64,000 nucleotides of DNA from Nocardioides flavus (ex Wang et al. 2016). GTDB lineage: Bacteria > Actinomycetota > Actinomycetes > Propionibacteriales > Nocardioidaceae. The stretch lies in the NCBI RefSeq assembly GCF_014653115.1, contig NZ_BNAD01000016.1:1-64000 (forward strand), given 5' to 3'. A program made the position numbers and the translations under genes. The notes under the pieces were generated by a model, which worked only from the letters and a program-made list of their open reading frames with translations, did no database searches and was not told where the DNA came from. Shown one piece after another: positions 52,910-64,000 of the stretch; within the stretch, counting starts at the first letter, position 1; each line of letters starts with the position of its first letter.

Positions 52910-53620
52910 ATGACATCCGGACCGGCTCCGCGCATCGCCCTCGTGGTCGAGGACGAGCCCGCCATCAACGATGCGCTGGCGCACCGGCTGCGTGCCGAGG
53001 GCTACGTCGTCGAGCAGGCCTTCGACGGGCCGACGGCGGTCGACCTGGCCGCCGGGATGCGTCCCGACGTCGTGCTGCTCGACGTGATGCTGCCCGGCCT
53101 CGACGGCCTCGAGGTGTGCCGGCGCATCCAGGCCGCCCGTCCGGTGCCGGTGCTCATGCTCACCGCTCGCGACGACGAGGCCGACGTCCTGGTCGGACTG
53201 GGGGTGGGCGCCGACGACTACCTCACCAAGCCGTTCTCGATGCGCGAGGTCGTGGCCAGGGTCGCGGCGCTGCTGCGGCGCGTGGAGCGAGCCGCCGCGC
53301 TGGCCGAGGAACGACCCGCCGTCATCGAGGTGGGCGGCCTGCGCATCGACCCGGGCACCAGACGTACCACCGTGGCGGAGGAGGCCGTGCACCTGACCCC
53401 GACCGAGTTCGACCTCCTGCTGTGCCTGGCCCGGCGACCCGGTCAGGTGCTGGGCCGCGAGCGCCTGCTGCGCGAGGTCTGGGACTGGGGCGACGCGTGG
53501 GGGAGCGCCAGCGCCACCCGTACGGTCGACAGCCACGTCAAGGCGTTGCGGAGCAAGGTCGGATCCGCGCGGATCCGCACGGTCCACGGCGTCGGGTATG
53601 CCCTGGAGACACTCCCGTGA
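52910..53620 (+). CDS. OmpR/PhoB-type response regulator
   Basis: A 236-residue transcription factor. The receiver domain has the acidic pair VVEDEP, the phosphoacceptor in VVLLDVMLPG (Asp58), MLTARDDE and the lysine in DYLTKPFSM. The C-terminal winged helix shows LTPTEFDLLLCLARRPGQV and RTVDSHVKALRSK. The next gene, its likely kinase, overlaps by 4 bp (GTGA). Confidence 0.93.
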   Translation: MTSGPAPRIALVVEDEPAINDALAHRLRAEGYVVEQAFDGPTAVDLAAGMRPDVVLLDVMLPGLDGLEVCRRIQAARPVPVLMLTARDDEADVLVGLGVGADDYLTKPFSMREVVARVAALLRRVERAAALAEERPAVIEVGGLRIDPGTRRTTVAEEAVHLTPTEFDLLLCLARRPGQVLGRERLLREVWDWGDAWGSASATRTVDSHVKALRSKVGSARIRTVHGVGYALETLP

Positions 53621-56202
53621 GCGCCTGGTTCGACGCGGTCTCCAGTCTCAAGGTCAAGCTCGGGCTGCTCGTCGCGACCTCGGTCGTGGTGGCCGTCGTG
53701 CTGACCATGCTCGGCTCGGCGGCGCGGGTCCCGGCACTGCTGGTGCTGCCGGTCAGCGTGGCGCTCGCCCTCGGCGTCACCCAGCTCCTCGCTGCCGGGA
53801 TGGTGGCGCCCCTGCGCCGGATGACCGAGGTCTCGCAGGCCATGGCGCGTGGCGACTACTCGGGCCGGGTCCGCACAACGGCCACCGACGAGGTCGGCCG
53901 GCTCGCCGGGGCCTTCAACCGGATGGCGGAGGACCTCGCCACGGTTGACCGCGAGCGACGCGAGCTCATCGCCACGGTGTCGCACGAGCTGCGCACCCCG
54001 TTGACGGCGATGACCGCGCAGCTGGAGAACCTCGCCGACGGGGTGGTGCCCGCCGATGCCGACCACCTCGCTGCCGCCCTCGGCGAGGCGGAGCGGCTCG
54101 GTCGGCTCGTCGAGGACCTGCTGCAGCTCTCGCGCCTCGAGGCGGGCGTGGTCGACCTCGACGTCCAGGACGTCGACGTGCGCGCACTGGTCGAGGACTC
54201 CCTCGCCCAGGTCCGGGCGGCCGGTCGGCCCGGCGAGGTCACCGTCCACCTCGCCGACGACCTGGTGGTCACCGCGGACCCGACCCGGTTGCGCCAGGTC
54301 CTGGTGAACGCCCTCGACAACGCCGCCCGGCACGCCCCGCCCAGCACCTCCGTGCACGTGACCGGCGCGGCGCACGCCGATGGCTGGTGGCTCGAGATCA
54401 CCGACCAGGGCGGGGGAGTGGCACCGGCGGACCGCGAGCGCGTCTTCGAGCGCTTCGGGACCGACCGGGCCGGCGGCACGGGTCTCGGCCTCGCGGTCGC
54501 ACGTTGGGCGGCGCAGCTCCACGGCGGGACCCTGCGCTTCCTCGACCCTGCCGAGGGCCGCGGCGCGCGGCTGCGCCTCGACGTCCCAGCCGCGCCGGCG
54601 CCTCGCGCGGCCGCACACGCCGAGGACCGTCCGACCCCGCCCTCGGCGCCGGCGGCACTCGTGGCTACGGCGCCCGACGCACCGGCGCCGCAGGGCGTCG
54701 ACGCGATCTTCGGCAGGTTCTGGCCAGAGCGCGACCTCCGGTCGGGGTTCCGCACGGTCGCGGCCGCGGCGGGCGCCGGCCTCCTGGCCGGCTTCGCGCT
54801 GTCGTTCACCGCAGTCGGCGTCACCTGGACCGTCGTCGCCCTCGCCTGCGGCGTGGCTGCCCTCGCCACCGCGCGCAGGCGCCGTGAGGTTTGGACGCTC
54901 GCCTGCACAGCCCTGTCCGTGCTGCTCGTGCTACCGATGAGCCTGCTGGACGCGGCGTGGATCCAGCTGATCGGCCTCGTCGTGGCGGCCGCCGTCTTCC
55001 TCTGCGGAGTCACCGGCGCCCGAACGGTGCCGGGGATCGTGCTCACCGGCGTCGCCTGGCCGCTGGCGTCCCTGCGCGGGCTGCCGTGGTTCGGCCGTTC
55101 ACTGCGACTGGCCGGCACCGTCTCCCGCGCGCCAGCCGTGGTCCGTACGGTCGCCTGGTCGCTGCTGGGCCTGGCCGTCTTCGGCACCATCTTCGCCAGC
55201 GCGAACCCCGTCCTCGGGTCCTGGGTCGACCAGCTCGTCCCCGACCTGACGTTCGACGACCTGGTCGGACGGGCTTTCCTCGCCTGCTTCGTCTTCGCCG
55301 CGACACTCGGCGCCGCCTACCTCGCGCTGAACCCCGCCGAGGTCGACCTGCTGGGCGGTCGTCGTCCCACGCCTCTGGCCAACCGCTTCGAGTGGCTGGT
55401 CCCGGTGCTCGTGGTCGACGCCGTGTTCCTGGCCTTCATCGTCGCCCAGGCGCGAGCCCTCATCGGAGGGCGCGACTACATCGAGGCCACGACCGGGCTG
55501 ACCTACGCCGACTACGTCCACCAGGGGTTCGGGCAGCTCACCCTCGCCACGGCGCTGACCGTGCTGGTCGTCTGGGTCGCCGCCCGGCGCGCCGGGAGCA
55601 CGGGCGCCGACCGGCGCTGGCTGTTCGGCTCCCTCGGCCTGCTGTGCACGCTCACGCTCCTCGTCGTGGCCTCGGCGCTCCGCGGGATGGCCGTCTACCA
55701 GGACGCCTACGGGTTCACGACGCTGCGGCTGTTCGTCGACGTCGTCGAGGGATGGCTCGGGTTCGTCGTGCTCGCGATCATGGTGACCGGCGTCGCCGGC
55801 CTCACCCGCTGGTTGCCGCGGGTGGCGCTCGCCTCCGGTGCCGCCGCGCTCGTCGGGCTGGCCGCGATCAACCCCGACGCCTGGGTCGCCGGGCAGAACA
55901 TCGACCGCTACGAGACCACCGGCAGGCTCGACCTGCGCTACCTGCAGGAGCTCTCGGCCGATGCCGCGCCCGTGGTCGCCGAGCGGCTGCCCGCTGACGT
56001 CGCCCGCTGCGTCCTGGCCCCTCTCGCTGACGAGGAGCTGACGGCCGGGATCCTGGACGACGCGCGCGCGTGGAACCTCGCGCGGTCCCGCGCCGAGGAC
56101 ACCCTGCGCGGGCTCCGGCTGCTCCCGGACGCGCCAGGGTCGCCGTACGACGCTGCGGGCGACGACGAATGCGGTGGCGTCTGGACCGCCTTCGAGGAGT
56201 AG
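53617..56202 (+). CDS. Sensor histidine kinase fused to a polytopic DUF4153/DUF4173-like membrane domain
   Basis: An 861-residue protein. Two membrane helices (about 16-36 and 42-62), a HAMP domain, HisKA with ATVSHELRTPL (His123) and HATPase (NALDNAARHA, DQGGGVA, GTGLGLAV) form a complete kinase by residue 330. A Pro/Ala-rich linker leads to about ten further helices (375-790) with LALNPAEVDLLGGRR and GLTYADYVHQGFGQL, as in DUF4153/DUF4173 membrane proteins. An extracytoplasmic or cytoplasmic tail of 70 residues ends it. The frame is continuous through the linker, so the fusion is real in this sequence. GTG 53617 is coupled to the regulator gene. Confidence 0.85.
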   Translation: MSAWFDAVSSLKVKLGLLVATSVVVAVVLTMLGSAARVPALLVLPVSVALALGVTQLLAAGMVAPLRRMTEVSQAMARGDYSGRVRTTATDEVGRLAGAFNRMAEDLATVDRERRELIATVSHELRTPLTAMTAQLENLADGVVPADADHLAAALGEAERLGRLVEDLLQLSRLEAGVVDLDVQDVDVRALVEDSLAQVRAAGRPGEVTVHLADDLVVTADPTRLRQVLVNALDNAARHAPPSTSVHVTGAAHADGWWLEITDQGGGVAPADRERVFERFGTDRAGGTGLGLAVARWAAQLHGGTLRFLDPAEGRGARLRLDVPAAPAPRAAAHAEDRPTPPSAPAALVATAPDAPAPQGVDAIFGRFWPERDLRSGFRTVAAAAGAGLLAGFALSFTAVGVTWTVVALACGVAALATARRRREVWTLACTALSVLLVLPMSLLDAAWIQLIGLVVAAAVFLCGVTGARTVPGIVLTGVAWPLASLRGLPWFGRSLRLAGTVSRAPAVVRTVAWSLLGLAVFGTIFASANPVLGSWVDQLVPDLTFDDLVGRAFLACFVFAATLGAAYLALNPAEVDLLGGRRPTPLANRFEWLVPVLVVDAVFLAFIVAQARALIGGRDYIEATTGLTYADYVHQGFGQLTLATALTVLVVWVAARRAGSTGADRRWLFGSLGLLCTLTLLVVASALRGMAVYQDAYGFTTLRLFVDVVEGWLGFVVLAIMVTGVAGLTRWLPRVALASGAAALVGLAAINPDAWVAGQNIDRYETTGRLDLRYLQELSADAAPVVAERLPADVARCVLAPLADEELTAGILDDARAWNLARSRAEDTLRGLRLLPDAPGSPYDAAGDDECGGVWTAFEE

Positions 56203-56317
56203 GCTCGTCCTCGTGGACACGAGCCTGCGATTTCTCAGCCCCGGACCTGGTCCGTCGGGCAGCTGACGTCACCGGGTCCGGGGAGTCCCCGTCCGATCCC
56301 GACGCTCGTCCACTTCT

Positions 56318-56323
56318 AGACTC
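56318..56323 (+). promoter_or_regulatory. -10 hexamer TAGACT of the pheST operon
   Basis: TAGACT lies 36 nt before the pheS ATG, giving a leader of about 30 nt with AAAGGGAG as ribosome binding site. The 157-bp gap also holds a weak hairpin just after the kinase gene (56202-56208 with 56219-56225). Confidence 0.45.
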
Positions 56324-56359
56324 TGCGGCGAACTGCTGTCGCCGCGCCGAAAGGGAGCC

Positions 56360-57457
56360 ATGTCCGGCCCCAACACCGACTACGACCCCGTCGAAGTGAC
56401 CCCGCTCAAGGCCGACCAGGTCGATGCGATGCGCGAGGCGGCCCTGGCCGCGATCGCCGCCGCGCCCGACCTGGAGGCCCTCAAGCAGGTCCGCCTCGAC
56501 CACGCGGGCGACCGCTCGCCCATCGCGCTCGCCAACCGGGAGATCGGCGCACTGCCCCCGCAGGCCCGCAAGGAGGCCGGCCAGCGCGTCGGCCAGGCCC
56601 GCGGCGCGATCAACCAGGCCCTCACCACCCGGCAGGCCGTCCTCGAGACAGAGCACGAGGAGCGGATGCTCGCCGAGGAGACCGTCGACGTCACCCTCCC
56701 GACGACCCGCCGCCGCCGCGGCGGTCGCCACCCGCTGACGATGCAGTCCGAGCTCATCGCCGACCTGTTCGTCGCCATGGGCTACGAGGTCGCCGAGGGA
56801 CCGGTCGTCGAGGCCGAGTGGCTCAACTTCGACGCCCTCAACCTCGGGCCCGACCACCCGGCGCGGACGATGCAGGACACCTTCTGGACCGAGCCGGCCG
56901 AGGACCACGTCGTGCTGCGCACCCAGACCTCGCCGGTCCAGGCCCGCACCATGCTGACCCGCACGCCCCCGATCTACGTAGTGTGCCCGGGCCGGGTCTT
57001 CCGCACCGACGAGTACGACGCCACCCACTCGCCGATGTTCCACCAGGTCGAGGGGCTCGTCGTCGACGAGGGCATCACGATGGCGCACCTCAAGGGCACC
57101 CTCGACCACTTCGCCTCGCAGCTCTTCGGCGACGGCATCACCACGCGCTTCCGGCCGTCCTACTTCCCGTTCACGGAGCCTTCGGCCGAGGTCGACGTGA
57201 AGTGCTTCGTGTGCCGTGGGGTGGGCAGCGACTCCTGCCGCACCTGCCGCGGCGAGGGCTGGATCGAGTGGGGCGGTTGCGGCGTGGTGAACCCGCGCGT
57301 GCTCGTCGCCTGCGGCGTGGACCCCGAGGTCTACAGCGGCTTCGCGTTCGGCATGGGCATCGACCGCTCGTTCATGTTCCGCCACGACCTTGAGGACCTG
57401 CGTCCGCTCTTCGAGGGCGACGTCCGGTTCAGCAGCGCGTTCGGCACCGAGATCTGA
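56360..57457 (+). CDS. pheS: Phenylalanyl-tRNA synthetase, alpha subunit
   Basis: A 365-residue class II synthetase subunit. An N-terminal coiled-coil arm (about 15-100) binds tRNA. Motif 1 lies near GRHPLTMQSELIADLF. Motif 2 is VCPGRVFRTDEYDATHSPMFHQVEG. Motif 3 is GFAFGMGIDRSFMFRHDLEDLR. The insertion KCFVCRGVGSDSCRTCRGEGWIEW has CxxC pairs, a zinc-like feature. AAAGGGAG precedes the ATG. Confidence 0.96.
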   Translation: MSGPNTDYDPVEVTPLKADQVDAMREAALAAIAAAPDLEALKQVRLDHAGDRSPIALANREIGALPPQARKEAGQRVGQARGAINQALTTRQAVLETEHEERMLAEETVDVTLPTTRRRRGGRHPLTMQSELIADLFVAMGYEVAEGPVVEAEWLNFDALNLGPDHPARTMQDTFWTEPAEDHVVLRTQTSPVQARTMLTRTPPIYVVCPGRVFRTDEYDATHSPMFHQVEGLVVDEGITMAHLKGTLDHFASQLFGDGITTRFRPSYFPFTEPSAEVDVKCFVCRGVGSDSCRTCRGEGWIEWGGCGVVNPRVLVACGVDPEVYSGFAFGMGIDRSFMFRHDLEDLRPLFEGDVRFSSAFGTEI

Positions 57458-57473
57458 GAGGGGAGAGCGAGCG

Positions 57474-63125
<5,652 letters not shown>

Positions 63126-63129
<4 letters not shown>

Positions 63130-64000
63130 CAGATCACGAGACCCTCCAGAACCCGAGCCGCCCCGACCCGGCCAAGGCCCGTACGCTCGCTGCCGCCCTG
63201 CCGTGGCTCAAGCGCTACCACGGCCGGACGATCGTGGTGAAGTACGGCGGCAACGCCATGACCGACGAGTCGCTCAAGGTCGCCTTCGCCGAGGACATCG
63301 CCTTCCTGCGCTTCGCCGGGTTCAAGCCCGTGGTGGTCCACGGCGGCGGCCCGCAGATCTCGCGGATGCTCGACAAGCTCGGTATCGAGTCCGAGTTCCG
63401 CGGCGGCCTGCGCGTCACCACCCCGGAGGCCATGGACGTCGTCCGGATGGTGCTCGTCGGCCAGGTCCAGCGTGAGCTCGTCGGCCTGGTCAACCAGCAC
63501 GGGGCCCTCGCGGTCGGACTCTCCGGCGAGGACGCGGGCCTGTTCACCGCCGAGCCCACCAACACGGTCGTCGACGGCGAGGAGGTCGACCTCGGCCTCG
63601 TCGGCGAGGTGGCCCAGGTGCGGCCCGAGGCGGTGCTCGACCTGATCGAGGCCGGCCGGGTGCCCGTCGTCAGCTCGGTCGCCCCCGACGTCCACGGCCG
63701 GGTCCACAACGTCAACGCCGACACCGCAGCCGCCGCGCTGGCGGTGGCCCTCGGCGCCGAGAAGCTGCTCGTGCTCACCGACGTCGAGGGCCTCTACCGC
63801 GACTACGGGAACTCCGACGACCTCATCCAGGAGATCAGCCCCGAGGCGCTCGGCGAGCTGCTGCCGACCCTCGACGCAGGCATGGTCCCCAAGATGCGCG
63901 CCTGCTACGAGGCGGTCACCGGGGGAGTCCCGCGGGCGACCGTCGTCGACGGGCGCGAGCCGCACGCCGTGCTGTTGGAGATCTTCACCGACGAGGGCGT
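63126..64000 (+). CDS. argB: Acetylglutamate kinase (3' end cut by window)
   Basis: The reading frame is open from ATG 63126 to the window end, giving 291 codons. It shows [27 protein letters not shown], a conserved [23 protein letters not shown] and [13 protein letters not shown] near the end. It phosphorylates N-acetylglutamate, usually the arginine-feedback step. The family length is about 300 residues, so only a few residues are missing. The ATG overlaps the argJ stop by 4 bp. Confidence 0.95.

Overview
The window is very GC-rich bacterial DNA, densely packed with genes on both strands. Gene order (infC-rpmI-rplT-rRNA methyltransferase-pheST-argCJB; hisE-hisG; an FMN-riboswitch ribDE-pnuX-ribBA-ribH operon), the GuaB1 and DUF222/HNH proteins, leaderless genes and many 4-bp ATGA/GTGA overlaps all point to an actinobacterium. 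Nocardioides or a close relative is the best guess, by inference only. Most of the window is chromosomal core; the accessory elements are few and local.

Layout. 1-1.7 kb: a DUF222/HNH endonuclease gene behind a relic of short direct repeats, with a palindromic repeat inserted in frame. 1.7-3.6 kb: minus-strand zinc-ribbon, Nudix and alpha/beta-hydrolase genes. 3.7-7.5 kb: a membrane SpoIIE-type phosphatase and a three-gene ABC-2 exporter. 7.5-12.4 kb: a secreted CAP protein, a PEBP protein, a siroheme/uroporphyrinogen methyltransferase, two SpoU-type RNA methyltransferases tail to tail, and peptide deformylase. 12.5-15.1 kb: a FadE24/FadE23-like acyl-CoA dehydrogenase pair behind a perfect palindromic operator. 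15.1-23.3 kb: aromatic amino-acid decarboxylase, GuaB1, a small sulfotransferase, an epimerase, a LysR-type effector domain without DNA-binding domain, and a BCCT transporter.

23.3-30.3 kb looks like a DosR-type (hypoxia/dormancy) gene island: flavodoxin, membrane protein, Pol I-like polymerase, Acg-family nitroreductase, beta-CASP metallo-hydrolase, DUF2238-like membrane protein and universal stress protein, with three DosR-like boxes in its promoter regions. No dosR/dosS genes are visible here.

30.3-36.7 kb: a VanZ-like protein, tRNA-Leu(GAG), an M20 peptidase and the riboswitch-controlled riboflavin operon. 36.7-42.7 kb is the most unusual part: a 1506-residue regulator (SARP DNA-binding and BTAD domains, nSTAND NTPase, one membrane helix, beta-propeller) sits between two genes for exported proteins. 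Each of those two genes is preceded by three direct repeats with an 11-bp period, the geometry expected for SARP binding. I read this as a self-contained membrane-tethered sensing module.

42.7-64 kb: DUF3072, hisE-hisG, a PH-domain protein, an esterase-like phytase, a PLP-fold deaminase/aldolase cluster, the infC operon (ATC start codon, leader attenuator), an rRNA methyltransferase carrying the operon terminator inside its coding sequence, two histidine kinases (one fused to a polytopic domain) with a response regulator, pheST and the start of the arginine operon (argC-argJ-argB, cut by the window end).

A recurrent feature is a -10-like hexamer ending 6-8 nt before the start codon, with no Shine-Dalgarno sequence. 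About two dozen genes show this, and it decided several start assignments. No rRNA, CRISPR array, complete insertion sequence, prophage or origin was seen.
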